NCBI RefSeq assembly: GCF_028453695.1
Contig: NC_135777.1
Location: 11,211,714 to 11,275,713 of the forward strand
Direction: 5' to 3'
Source: Augochlora pura
Taxonomy: Eukaryota > Arthropoda > Insecta > Hymenoptera > Halictidae
Length of the DNA: 64,000 nucleotides
Part shown: piece after piece, positions 1-12,778 of the stretch
How positions within the stretch are numbered: position 1 is the first letter of the stretch
How the letters are laid out: each line of letters begins with the position of its first letter
Made by a program: the position numbers and the translations under genes
Notes under the pieces: model-generated
What the model was told of the DNA's origin: nothing
The model's input: the letters and a program-made list of their open reading frames with translations, nothing else
Database searches by the model: none

Positions 1-1394
1 AATTAATACCAATACACAATGATTTGTCAGTTGTTGATGAAATAGTAGACAATTAATGAAATAAGTATTGTCTATTTACTGACGTTGTTCGTGAATCAAT
101 GATTTCAATGAAACAAAATGAGCCCTCTATTGGATTGATTTTCAAACTTTCCGATTATCGATTGAAATAATTTGATGATATCGATTAAAATTGTATAATA
201 TCCGCGAAAATCAAATTGTTTGTTCCATGGCTAACGCAAACGGTCGGCGAATATCGCAATATACGGTGATGTATAAGGAATTTGGTGTCGAGCACCAAGT
301 AATTTAAGTAATTTTACCTCGCGTTCATACCACGATCGTTGGAACTCTGAAGAATGCGAAGGAAACGCCTGAAAGATGGCTACACCCTTAAATAGATTTA
401 TGTTCACTTTAAGTTTCAGGAAATTGCAACTCCATGAAGTTATTAGTGTTCAACTTAATGATAAACTTTATTAATACTATGTAAACTCGCCGAAAATACT
501 TTTAAAGTAAAATTAAACAAATCTGAAATAATCATGTACACAAAACAGTACTCTTTTGAACTTATATTTCCATACGCTCTTTAATTCTGCTTAATATTTT
601 TAATATTGTCGACAGAACAGAAAATAAACATAAATGGTCGTGGTCTATGCATTAGGACAGAATGTAACTCAAATACTTATTCCTAATATTGTTATTTGAA
701 AAAAACAATAATCTTAATATTGCTATTGTCCGCATAATGCAATCAAATTCCATGTTTATATATCGTCTACAATTAATATAACTCAAATATACGAACTTCC
801 ATTGAAACTCAAACTGCATAATATCAGTGGGAAATGTTTGAATTCATACATTTTATTCCACCATACACGTGTAAAGCATTAAATTTTTTATTTAACGCTT
901 CTCTTTGTCGCATACGTATTAAAAGACAGACACTGTGTTACAAAGGAAATAGGTGAGCGTGTTATTATACATAATTTTTCCAATCTAAAAATCTTTTGAC
1001 TTTACTGTATTTTATCGACATACTTATTCTTTCACCGAATGACTCCGTTCTACTTGAAATATGGTTATTACTTAAGTGATACGCTACGAATAGTCATAAT
1101 AGAAATATGTAACATTTAAAAAATATGGGATTCTGATTAACTGCATCTACTCTCTTAGGTCTACGGGATAATTTGAACGGATTTCGTCGACGCAAGATGA
1201 AAAAATGAGTATGCAATCCGATGAGGGGAATGAATTTACACCTATATGAGAACAAGTAGAAAGTGACAATTCTTTCGAAAAATTGTAAAATTTATCCACA
1301 CGCGTCAGATTTGAAGTAAGAAAGACTCCATCCTTTTCTTCGTTGGACCATCCAATGTACGTAATATGTACAAGCGTCGTAAGTACATTTAATA
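1..1394. other. AT-rich 3' flank of pinin; no gene recognised
   Basis: This stretch is AT-rich and has no long open frame or recognisable protein on either strand. It lies downstream of the minus-strand pinin stop codon (1395-1397), so its right part should hold the pinin 3' UTR. A minus-strand AATAAA (plus-strand tttatt near 850) is a possible polyadenylation signal. Nothing else could be supported. Confidence 0.5.
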
Positions 1395-3108
1395 CTAGCC
1401 ATTATTCTCGTCCTTTGCTTCATCTACTTGTACTTCCTCCTTCTTTTCAACTTCGTTCAAATTATTATCATAATTTTCGTCCTTCTCAGACTTTACTGAA
1501 ACATCTACTGTTTCATTATTTTCAGACTCTGAAGTCTTTTCCGGATTTGGATCACGATTCTCCTCTCCTTCTTCGGCGGATTGTTGAATTTCAGCTGTTG
1601 TGTTTAGTGATACAGTTCCATCAAAATTTTGTTGGTGTTTTCCAAGGCCTACTTGTACTTCTATTAATTCCAATTCCTCAACCAATGCTTTCTCTCTTCT
1701 CTCGATTTCCTCTGGAACGTGGAATAAATAGTTATTGAGGAAAGTCACTTTAATAACTATGCAGAAACAGAAATAAAATTCAAATCTTATATACCATGAA
1801 GTTCTTTTGCAGATTGAGCCAGAAGTATGTCAGTTTGAGGATGCTTGCGTTTCGGTGCATAATAGATAGCGGGTTGAGCTCGAGTTTTGATAAACGAAGC
1901 TAACGGCAACTGTGCAGCACGCCAATCCTGGAATTGCCGACTGCGGGTCAATTTTGCTTCAAGTGCACGTACTTCTGCTAATTGTCGTTTACGTGATAAG
2001 AATAACTGTTGTCTCTCTCTTCGTAATTCTTCTTTTTCCCTTCTTCGTGCCTCTTCTACCCTTGCCTCTACTTCTGCCTTTTTATCTTCCTATAAAAAAA
2101 TACAGCGTTTAAAACGATATTACCCATAATATATTTTTAATATCAAAGAGAAATATACCTTTGCTTTAAGTTTAGTTTCCTCTTGTCGAAATTTCTGTAG
2201 AGTCCCTAAAAGGGCACCAAACATCCTCTTATTTCTTTGCCTACTTCTTTCATCTATTCTTTCTCTTCTGATTACTTCCTGTCTAGATGGAATTTCTCTA
2301 GGGGTTGCTATTACTCTTGAAGACACAGCCGGCTGAAAGAAACAATAATTATTTTATAAGCGGATAATATATTGAGCACTGAATTATCTACAACACTACC
2401 TTGATAACAGTATCATCTTCATCTGCACTATCATCAGCATTGGAAGGAACTCGAGCACTTAAACGACTGAAAACTGTCTTTGGTTCTCCATTAGATCCCT
2501 GCCACCGACGTTTTCCACCAGGCAATTCGTTATTAACAAAATCTGATACAACACGCCGTCTGTCCTCCTGCAATGGTCTCTTTTGTGATAGCCTACTGTA
2601 AATGTATTATAAACAAATATATTATAGAGCACAACAATATAACTGCATAGGCTAATCAGCAACATATCTTAACTATAAAATTTATAAAATTTGAATTGCA
2701 ACATTATCATGATACATAGATGTGGCACATTGAAGTGTTAAAATTAAATGCAACAGAAATTACAGAAAGTTTCATAGAACGCATTAAGAAATCTCGAATC
2801 TCGAGTGCAAGAGATAGGTTATGTTTGGAAGTAACAGTGTTTTATTGGATGATCAATGAATTATAAAATAAAACTTCTCCTTTAAAGTGAATACGATTTC
2901 CAGGTCACTTTAAGAAACGTTTCGTCAAAAGTTATCTTGAAATTAACCTGGGAGGCGGTTGTATAGGACCATTTTCTCCGTCAGGAAGATCCCGGCCGAG
3001 GATCTTCCGAATACTGCGATCGAGTCCTCGAAGACCATCCCTAGCAGCTTCTAACTGCGCTTCTAATTTATCGGCGCCCCAGGCCTCTTGTGCATCTAAT
3101 TTTCTCAT
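1395..3108 (-). CDS. Pnn: Pinin (splicing factor, pinin/SDK/memA family)
   Basis: The rebuilt CDS is complement(join(1395..1711,1795..2089,2159..2332,2400..2595,2948..3108)), 1143 nt, 380 aa, and all splice phases match. Exon 1 (residues 1-53) starts MRKLDAQEAWGADKLEAQLE and has the N-terminal pinin/SDK coiled coil with the SIRKILGRD motif. Residues about 54-130 are basic and acidic, with RRVVSDFVNNEL and GGKRRW. Residues about 140-290 form the pinin/SDK/memA domain: NKRMFGALLGTLQKF, a long E/R/K-rich coiled coil, RQFQDWRAAQL, and FIKTRAQPAIYYAPK. The tail (about 295-380) is acidic. In animals pinin binds RNPS1 and SAP18 (PSAP complex), joins exon junction complexes and affects alternative splicing in the nucleus; vertebrate pinin is also found at desmosomes. 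The start is the ATG at 3106-3108, the first in frame with the conserved N-terminus. It is divergent from POLE. Identity is secure; the far C-terminus is poorly conserved. Confidence 0.93.
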
Positions 3109-3785
3109 CTATTTAAGTTCGCCACGTTCACTGAGACCACAAAACCAATTTATTTAACAAGCCACAATGATTGTTGTCGAACGGCATCACTGTCGCTGGA
3201 GCCACCTACAATGTCGTTCTCTTTCTCCTAATCGATAAGCTTGGGATTTTTCTTATATCCGTAGATCAAAAATCTAGTAATATTCCGTAAGAGCCGGACC
3301 AGTTTTAGTAAATTATTAGATGTATTATTTTGTTATAAATAAAACATTATAGATAATAAAATAAACAACACGACTCCTTTGGTACCTTCTGATTTATTAT
3401 TAATTTCAATTCCTCATTCTTGATCATTTTTATAACGAGAACATTACTAAAATTTTCAAAGTATTTTTTAATTTCTCTGTCTTTACAGATAACTTATTAT
3501 ATACACATGTGTTGTTATCTCAAAATAATATAACATTATTTTCTTCTTATTTTTACCATTTGTTAATTGAAAGACAATATCGAATTTGTTTAATGTAAAC
3601 ACCCTACATGCTCCGGGTAAAGATCTATTGGCGGGCAAATTACAACCTGTACACGTTATGTTCGAATGCTACAGTGCCTTCACAAATATAATACTTCTTT
3701 AGCGTTTATATTATAATAATGTTTTTAAAGAAAGTGTAAAAAGCATAATTTTATTTCTATTGTACATAATTAATAATTGTACAAC
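3109..3785. promoter_or_regulatory. Divergent promoter region between pinin and POLE
   Basis: These 677 bp separate the pinin start codon (minus) from the POLE start codon (plus), so both 5' UTRs and both promoters must lie here unless a distant upstream exon exists. The region is AT-rich, has no coding frame, and shows no clear TATA box placed for either gene. A shared bidirectional promoter is an inference from the layout. Confidence 0.6.
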
Positions 3786-6700
3786 ATGACGAGTTTGCAG
3801 AATACTGGAAAATATCGGGCAAGTTGGTTCGATGCAAAGAATGATCAAAATCAAGAAGGAAATCCATCAGGGTACTATTTTTAATTGTTTCTTATAAAGT
3901 ACTGCTTGTTTTCTAAATTTGTGTCATATTTTTTGTAGTGATGCTTCGGTGGGTAGGCTGAATGGAATCAATGAAAATATCAGAGTAGATGGATTGTATG
4001 GATTTCAGAGAGTAACAGACGTCAAAGAAAGAATAGGATTTCTTGTTAACATGCATGCAGTAAGCTGCAATATGAATAATCAGCAATTTTTTATTTTAAT
4101 TATTTTGCAGTATAATTTCCTACCTTGTTTTTATTTGGCTTATAGACAGAAATTATAGAAGATGATAAAAGATTGTTTAGTGGAGTAGATTATTACTTCC
4201 TTGAAGCAGACTGCACTAGATTTAAGGTTTCTTATCCTTATTGCCCATATTTTTATATTTTATGCAAAAAGGATACATATGCAGAAGTATCCACCGGTTT
4301 AAATAAAAAGTATAGTGGGCTTATAAATAAATTGGAAACACTTTACAAAGAAGATCTTGATTTAGTAAGACACATTTAAATGAATAAAAGAAATTCAAAA
4401 CATATTACTATAGCCATATTTTTCTTTTGTAGCCAAACCATTTACTTGGTCTACAACAAAAATATCTTAAACTGTCTTTTTTAAGTACAAATGACTTGAT
4501 GAAAGTGAGACGTGATATAATGAAAGCTGTAAAAATGAATAAGGAAAGGGAAAAAGGTCATACTTATTATACAGATATGTTGTCAAGTGTGTTAAATAGA
4601 GATTTGGAGACTGGAGACCCTAAAAAGCAAACCGTAGAGTTTACAGATAATATTCTTGATATTAGGTACATAGACATAATATTATATCTTGAGTATAATT
4701 ATCATCAATAAGCACTTTCTTTGCACAGAGAACACGACGTTCCTCATCATGTAAGGGTATCTATAGATATGAAAGTTTTCTGCGGTAATTGGTATTCTGT
4801 AAAAACAAGAGGAAATGAGGTACCAATTATAACTAGGAGAGAAGATATCATTGAACCAATTGAGCCAATTGTGCTAGCATATGACATTGAAACTACAAAG
4901 CTACCATTGAAATTTCCAGATGCTAACATTGATCAGATAATGATGATATCCTATATGATAGATGGACAGGTACCTTTTTGTATTAATTAGTTCTTACAAT
5001 GTTCTATTCAATATTAAACCATTTTTTTATTCTTTTAGGGATACTTAATAATAAACAGAGAAATTATATCAAAAGATATTGAAAACTTCGAGTATACACC
5101 AAAACCAGAATTTGAAGGACCCTTTACTGTTTTTAATGAACGTGATGAAGAAGCTACAATTCAAAAATTTTTTGAACATATAAACGAAATTCGGCCACAT
5201 ATATTCGTCACATACAATGGAGATTTTTTTGATTGGCCATTTGTAGAAACTAGAGCAGCTATCCATAATATGGAAATGGAAAAGGAAATTGGTTTCTCAA
5301 AAAACCGTGACGGAGTTTATTATAGTAGACCAGCTATGCATATGGATTGCTTATGGTATTACATAACTGATATTTTTATTGATAATATTACGTACGATAT
5401 TATCCTTGATTTTTTATTTCATGGAATTTATAGCTGGGTAAGACGGGACTCATACTTACCTGTAGGCTCTCAAAATTTAAAAGCTGTTGCGAAAGCAAAA
5501 CTTAGATATGATCCTGTGGAACTAGACCCTGAAGACATGTGCAGATTAGCGTCTGAAGATCCAGAAACCCTTGCAAATTATTCAGTTTCTGATGCGGTTG
5601 CAACATATTATCTGTATCAAAAATATGTTCATCCTTTTATATTTGCCTTGTGCACCATAATCCCTATGGAACCAGATGAGGCAAGTTCTTGATCATATTC
5701 TTCAATGAATATGTAACAAATTAAATTCGTAAGCCAAGATTATTTGTTTACAGGTTCTTAGAAAGGGATCTGGAACATTATGCGAATCCCTTTTAATGGT
5801 GCAAGCCTACCAAGCTAACATTATATTTCCTAACAAGCAAGAAACAGAGCTAAGCAAATTTACAAGAGATGGTCATTTGCTGGATTCGGAAACCTATGTT
5901 GGAGGACATGTAGAAGCCCTCGAATCTGGCATATTCAGGGCTGATATTCCTTGTCGTTTTAAAATAGTACCGAGCGCGGTAGAGGAACTAATAAATGGTG
6001 TTGAAAATGCCCTAAAGCACGCTCTGCAGGAAGAAGAAAAAGTTCCAATGGAGATGGTTACAAATTTTGATGAAGTAGTTGAGGAGATCAAGGGAAAACT
6101 AGAATCTCTACGAAGTCAACCGCTGAGATTGGAAAATCCTGTGATCTATCACTTGGATGTCGGTGCCATGTATCCAAACATTATTTTAACCAATCGTCTT
6201 CAACCGTCCGCAGTGGTGAATGAAACAGTTTGCGCCGCGTGTGATTATAACAGACCAGGAGCTCTCTGTCAAAGAAATATGCAGTGGATGTGGAGGGGAG
6301 AATATTGTAAGTAAAAACAGAGTATCGAGAGAATAAAGTACTAGTAGTATTTTACACAACTGCTTTTCTTAATACCAGTGGCTGCAAGTTTGAGCGAATA
6401 TCAGAGAATGCAGCAGCAATTAGAAACTGAGAAATTTCCACCACAGTATCCTGGCGGTAATCGTCGAGCTTATCATGAACTGTCTAAGTTGGAACAAGCA
6501 GCATTAGAGAAGAAAAGACTCACAGAATATTGTAAAAAGGCCTACAAAAAGGTTAAAGTGACGCGAATGGAGGAGAGAACACAAACAATTTGTCAAAAAG
6601 AGAACTCTTTTTACGTCGATACTGTCAGAGCGTTCAGAGATAGGAGATACGAGTACAAAGCGCTTACTAAAGTCGCTAAGCAACAAGTAGCCGCAGCGGT

Positions 6701-9700
6701 AGCAAAAGGAGATGCCGGTGATGTTAAGTCTGCGAAAAGTCGAGAAGTACTGTACGATTCGTTGCAACTTGCTCACAAATGTATTTTAAATTCTTTCTAC
6801 GGATACGTTATGAGAAAAGGGTAGGTATTCATTTGATGTTTTTGTTTTGTGATTTAAAATCTTAACGCTACTTTTACTTTAGGTCCCGATGGTTCAGTAT
6901 GGAAATGGGAGGAATAGTATGTTACACAGGAGCACACATTATCATGAAAGCCAGAGAAATCATAGAGCAAGTTGGGCGACCCTTGGAATTGGATACTGAC
7001 GGAATTTGGTGTGTGCTACCTGCGTCTTTCCCTGATAACGTGATAGTGCACACCACTCACCCGAAAAAGTCGAGACTCACACTATCTTATCCTAATGCTA
7101 TCTTGAATTTTATGGTGAAAGTAAGTTCGACTGACAAATACTTTTCCGTCAATTTACTGTTAGACATTTAGGACTATGTATTATAATTTTAGGAACAATT
7201 CACTAACGACGCTTATCATGAGCTCGTGAATCCTGAGACTTCCACTTACAAAGTCAGAAGCGAGAATTCTATCTTCTTTGAGGTAGATGGACCGTACTTG
7301 GCTATGGTATTACCCGCGGCAAAGGAAGAGGGTAAAAAATTAAAGAAACGATACGCCGTATTTAATTTTGATGGTTCTTTAGCAGAATTGAAAGGGTTTG
7401 AAGTAAAACGAAGAGGTGAACTTCAATTAATTAAAATCTTTCAGACTTCCGTCTTTGAATCCTTCCTGAAAGGAGGCACATTGGAAGAATGTTATGCAGC
7501 CGTAGCTAAAGACGCAGATTATTGGCTTGACATTCTTTATAGCAAATGCACTGATATGCCAGACGTGGAATTGTTCGAATTGATATCAGAAAATAAATCT
7601 ATGTCGCGTAAATTGGAGGATTACGGGACACAAAAGTCTACGTCCATATCCACTGCCAAGAGATTAGCTGAGTTTCTAGGTGATCAAATGGTGAAGGATG
7701 CTGGGCTAGCATGTAAATATATTATTGCTAATAGGCCACAGGGTGCATCAGTCACTGAGCGAGCAATACCGTTGGCAATCTTTCATTCAGAACCGGCAAT
7801 CAGAAGATATTATCTGCGTAAGTGGTTGAAAGATCCGGGTTTGCAATCTGATGACATTAGACAAATCTTGGACTGGGGTTACTACATAGAACGGCTTGGA
7901 AGTGCTATTCAGAAGATCATTACCATTCCGGCTGCGATGCAAGGGATTTCGAATCCGGTACCTAGAGTGAAGCATCCTGACTGGTTGCACAAAAAGATAA
8001 TGGAGAAAAGCGTAACGCACAGACAGAAAAAGATTACAGATATATTCTCAAGAGTGCCAAAAGAGGTGGGAGAAGACAACGATAATGATGAGGAGGTTAA
8101 TGACCAGGACAGCCAAGAAGCAGGATCATTGGAACCACGGGATATTGAAGATCTGGCAGATGGAGGACATTCATTCAAACGACCTATGCCGATAGTGCAT
8201 AAAAGAAAAAGACCTTTGGAGAACGAGGAAGAACAGGATAAGAATAAAAGCTGGAAGGAAGTTTTGGGTTCACCACCGCCAATGGGAACAACGAAGGAAG
8301 AAAGACTCAAATGGTTAGAATTTCATAAACAGAAATGGGCTTACCAAGCGACACAGAGGACTGAACATCGACAGAATAAGAAGAGTAAGAGGTCTATGAA
8401 CGACACGGAACAAGTCAGTTGGGGTGTTACAAGGAACACTGAGACCAATACTTTGGGTGGTTTCTTAAGAAAAGCTCAAAAGAAATTGCTCACCTCAGCT
8501 TGGCAAATTGTTCAAATATCCCCAACTAATGAGCCTGGTTTGTTCAGATTGTGGGTTCTGGTTGACCATGATCTTCATTCATTACGTCTCATAATACCTC
8601 GCATATTTTATGTTAATACGCGTACACCGAAACCAGATCCAGAACCTGGTAAAAAGGTAACTTGGATGAAAAGTTCGAAAGTTTTACCACGATCGCGACC
8701 AATACATAACTTGTATCGCTACTCCGTCCCAGAAACCTTGTACCAAATGCACAGTCAAGAGTTGTTGGAAGATTTGAGTAAACCAGAAATTGAGGGAATA
8801 TATGAGACGCAAATGTCATTAGAATTCAGAGCAATACTTGAATTAGGATGCGTTTGCACAGTGGTTCCAAAGGCAGCAAGAAAAATGACCGATGGTGCGG
8901 ATACCTTTACTTTAGATCAACTGGAATATAAAAGTATTGCTGTGCAACCATATCTTCCAGATGTTCGTAAGATTAATTACATTTTCCTATACCATCACTG
9001 GAGCTCCAATCACCAGAGAGCAATCTGGGGACTCTTTCTAAATGCGAGTAAAAGAGTTCATATCTTTGTCTTGGACTCTGTGTCATCGAATCAAATGCCT
9101 AATATGAATACTCTGTATAGCCAAGAACGAAATATTGTTGTATCTATGAACGGAGAAGACAAGATAAAAGCTTTACCAGAAGCGGTGCAGTTTGTTTTAA
9201 GGTTTGAAACAAGTTTCCAACAAGTCTGCCGTGTTCTACAAGCAGCCATAACAGCATATAAAAATGAGGGACACAGTGCGACAGTATTTGTTATTCAAAC
9301 TGCTCTAGACAAAACAGCACTAACAACTCAGATGCCATTACTTAATGATTTCCCGTTAATCAACACACATGTCCAAGATATTGAAGATTTGTACAACACA
9401 ATTGAGTGGCAGAAAGTAGGTGCAAAGATAATGATTCGACATTATTTCAAGAGTCAGCAAATTCTTGAACTAATGGCAGAACAATGCCGGTTCTTCCATG
9501 CACCTATTGGAAATATTCCTGCAGATCCCACGCTCTTTGGTGCAGATTTGTTTTTTGCTAGACATTTGCAGAAACATAACTTTGTATTATGGTGTTCTAC
9601 CACAGAGAAACCAGATTTAGGAGGCAGCGAGAATGATGATAATAGATTATTGGTAGACTTTGAAGAGAGTTCACACTGTGCTGCAAACAACCCGGGGACT

Positions 9701-11862
9701 TATTCCAGTGTATGCATTGAACTAGAAATAGACAGTTTGGCAGTAAATACCTTGCTGCAATATCATCACATTCACGATATTGATGGAACAAGTTCATTTG
9801 TTGCATTTCATAATCAACAAATGGCATCTGTTCAAGTAAGTATAGTTTTATATATGTATAAGACTGATTACCAAAGATACAAAGCTAAGAATTTTCCTAT
9901 TATTTCATAGGATCTAGCAACGGGTGATCCTACGACAAATATAATTCCCAGTTACGATGAAACTGCTCTTTGCAGTCCTGCTTTCAGAGCATTGAGGAGT
10001 ATGGTTAATGCATGGCTACTGGATGTTTCAGTTTATAAAAACGTATTTGCGGATTATCAGATTATTCACTTCTACAGGTAATTAGGTCTGTTTATACAAA
10101 CACAGGATAACGCATATTACAGACTTTAGACAGAAATACTAAATAGCCAAGGTTTGACTTTGTATAATGTATCAAATGTAACAACTAATTTTTTTTAGAT
10201 GGCTGCGTTCACCTAATGCCTTGCTTTATGATCCAGCTTTGAGACGAACCCTGCATGGTTACATGAAAAAACTATTTATACAATTATTGGCAGAGTTTAA
10301 AACATTAGGTTCCATTATTATTTTCGCGAATTTTAATAAAATTATTGTATGCAGCAAGAAAAGAGCAATCAGCGATGCATTGGGTTACATGGAATTTGTT
10401 GTTCAAACAATACGTAACAAAGAAATATTTCATAGTATCGAAATCACATTCGAGGAGTGCTGGGAATATTTAACATGGCTTGATGTAGTAAGAACAACAA
10501 ATTTCAGTCTTAACTTGACAAGTAATTTCCAGTTAACGATTAATAATATAATTTTTAATTAATAGCACAACCATGCTGGCGTAAAAGGAAAATTGCCAAA
10601 AGATTTGGAAAATAATGTTGAACTAAATACTCTTAACGACGAGAATGGGGACGAGGATGACGATGATTCGGTAAGTTTTGGATTTTATATATTTATCACT
10701 GTTATAATCTACTGTTGTTACATGTTTGATATTTAGCCGGAAATTATAATGAAATGGAATTTGATGGAGTGCCTGCCAAAAGAAGCTGCTTGCCAATCAA
10801 GTTTTAGTGCCATTATAGCAGGGTACATAAACGCAATTTATCAATTTATGATTGAAAACGAACAACTAAACTGTAGTATGAAGCCTAGAAGAAGAACAAC
10901 TAGCTTAAGTCAAAGTTTATCGGCACAGTTAGGATTAGGAGCACTCGAGAATACTGCAGACTTTGCTAAGAAGCTTATATCAGGAGATATGTCTCAGAAA
11001 CTTTTCCAGTAAGCCTCTGTCATGTCTTAATTAAATAAATAAGGATAGAACCTAACATCTTATTGAAATATATTTTAGAATTGTACAAAAAATATACAAA
11101 AAGCTTCCGGAGAAGGAATTATCTATTCAAGAATATCCAAACTTGGATTTTAATGGCAAAGAGAGTAAATTGATCAATCCAGCTTTAGAATTAATTAAAT
11201 CTGTTTGCAAGGTATTTGAACATTTATACATATATCCATAAACGTGCTTAATTTTATGTCAAACGTTTGGCGAAATTCATTTTAGGTTTTATCTTTGGAT
11301 AAAGAAGTTGATACGGAAGTATATAATTTACAAACTAATTTGTTACGATTGGTCAGAATGGGCAGTTTCAGTGATGCAGTTGAATGGAAAGATCCATGTA
11401 TTTCATTAACTTTGCCGGAAATCATTTGTAAAGCATGTAATCATACAAGGGACATAGATCTCTGTAAAGATAATTATTGTGTCATGGAAAACAACAGGTA
11501 AGCATTGAGGAAATTTTTAAATGTTCCTTTTAATAGAAATTCTTTATTACAGATATCTGTGGAAATGTCCACTCTGCAAAATGAGTTACGACAACGAAGA
11601 AATAGAGTTTCTACTAATAGATGTATTGAATCGTAAAAGTATGGGATATATATTGCAAGATTTACAATGCTGCAAGTGCAAAGAAATTAAAAGAGAAAAC
11701 ATGAACGAACTTTGTTCTTGTTCTGGGAATTTTAAGACTCTCATCTCTAAAAATGATTTAATAAAATTTGTGAAAATTTCTAGATCTGTCGCCAGGAAGT
11801 GCAACATGGAAACATTATTGGAAATTGTTGAAAATACAAAGCTCTTGACAGGTTCCACATAA
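3786..11862 (+). CDS. POLE: DNA polymerase epsilon catalytic subunit
   Basis: Leading-strand replicative polymerase with 3'-5' proofreading, nuclear. CDS: join(3786..3871,3939..4059,4146..4364,4433..4665,4729..4969,5039..5355,5434..5680,5754..6306,6379..6820,6883..7120,7193..9835,9911..10077,10199..10487,10566..10670,10737..11008,11079..11211,11286..11497,11553..11862); 6828 nt, 2275 aa, near the human length (2286 in my recollection). Exonuclease motifs: DIETTKLPLKFPDA (D271, E273), NGDFFDWPF (about 361-369, D365), YSVSDAVATYY (D459). Polymerase motifs: A LDVGAMYPNIILTNRL (D623), B NSFYGYVMRKG (about 807-817), C ELDTDGIWCVLP (D857, D859). CAACDYNRPGALC just after motif A is part of the cysteine site that binds Fe-S in yeast Pol2. 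The C-terminal zinc-finger region has CKAC (2150-2153), CPLC and CCKCK...CSCS. No catalytic residue is missing. Intron 7 is GC-AG. A plus-strand ATTAAA at 11952 may be its polyadenylation signal. Confidence 0.97.
5681..5753 (+). other. GC-AG (non-canonical) intron of POLE
   Basis: The exon ends ...PMEPDE (GAT GAG) followed by gcaagt, and the next exon opens GTT CTT AGA AAG (VLRKGSG) after ttacag. The protein match fixes the junction. The nearest GT (gcaa|gttc) would shift the frame into an immediate TAG. The donor AG|GCAAGT is the standard strong GC-type donor. Confidence 0.9.
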
Positions 11863-12086
11863 TTTGAAGATTTTATATTTTTGTATTGTAAATGAGTTGT
11901 AGGTTATCTTTATTTATTTTGTTTTTAACTATTTCTAATATAAATACGTGCATTAAAGGAAGATGGTATTTAATATACACCTATATATACAATTTCACAT
12001 ATATATTTTTATAATTGATTGCTTAATATTATATATAACAGTTTTAATACATCTGTTCTAATCATGTGTATTTTATTCGGTTTCAT
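11863..12086. terminator. Convergent 3' ends of POLE and ATPsynCF6
   Basis: Only 224 bp separate the two stop codons. POLE has a plus-strand ATTAAA at 11952-11957. ATPsynCF6 has a minus-strand AATAAA (plus-strand tttatt, 12072-12077) beginning about 10 nt after its stop codon, which implies a very short 3' UTR. Cleavage sites are inferred, not seen. Confidence 0.55.
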
Positions 12087-12778
12087 TTAAGGTTGCCCTA
12101 ATGGTTCATCTGAAAATAAGTTAAAATTTGCCAATTTCAGTTAGACTAAGTTTTTAGTTGCTTAACCCTCTTAGTACCGGCCAAAAGTGTCTGTATCTGA
12201 GTGAAATGTTTAAAACTCGTTTGATAAAGTTTCAGCAAGAAATTGCTAGAATTTTAAAAGGGCTTATAAATAACAAATTCCAAAAGGGAGAAGAAATAAG
12301 AAATGAAATTGTTGTTTAATAAAAATATTAAGAAAACTATCTTTTCAACAAGAGCCAACGAGGATATATCGTTGTTCAGTACTAAGAAGGTTAAAAACTG
12401 CTTACCTTTGAAAGTTAGCTTGGGAAATTCTGACATGGTTCGTCTGTCAACAGAACCAAACTGTTTAGCAAGCCTTTCCAGTTCAGCGTTCACTTCCTTT
12501 TCAGTTTCAGGTGTAGAATCAACTAATTTTCCACCACTGCATCCATTGATTTAATGTGACAAGAATATTTACAATATATTTATCAATGGTTTACTGATAT
12601 TACAGTCAATTTCATAAGAAAGAAGTTATACTTACGCGCTCTTTTGTTTATATTCACGGACTTTATCAAGAAACAGTTTTTGGATTGGGTCACTTGCTTG
12701 ATTCCATGCAGGTGCAACAATACCAATGTTGCGTTTGAAAATCTTTGGTACACCAGTGGCCAAACGTTTAATAAGCAT
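12087..12778 (-). CDS. ATPsynCF6: Mitochondrial ATP synthase-coupling factor 6 (F6, peripheral stalk)
   Basis: CDS is complement(join(12087..12109,12406..12536,12636..12778)), 297 nt, 98 aa; all three junctions are GT-AG and in phase. The protein starts MLIKRLATGVPKIFKRN, a basic amphipathic mitochondrial presequence. The mature F6 core follows: IGIVAPAWNQASDPIQKLFL, DKVREYKQKSAGGKLVDS, then an E/R-rich helix with ELERLAKQFG and a short tail ending KDEPLGQP. F6 sits in the peripheral stalk of F1Fo ATP synthase on the matrix side and helps hold F1 against rotation. The start ATG at 12776-12778 is the first in frame with the presequence. The last exon codes only 7 residues plus the stop, so it is easily missed. 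Intron 2 carries a transposon-like insertion (12162-12394). Length and key segments match insect orthologues. Confidence 0.93.
12162..12394. mobile_element. piggyBac-like MITE inside ATPsynCF6 intron 2
   Basis: The left end reads TTAACCCTCTTAGTACCG. The reverse complement of the right end reads TTAACCTTCTTAGTACTG, 16 of 18 identical. Both ends start at a TTAA, the piggyBac target, followed by C-rich termini. At 233 bp it is too short to code a transposase. It fills most of the 296-bp intron; its right edge is 11 bp from the minus-strand splice donor (GT at 12404-12405). Confidence 0.65.
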
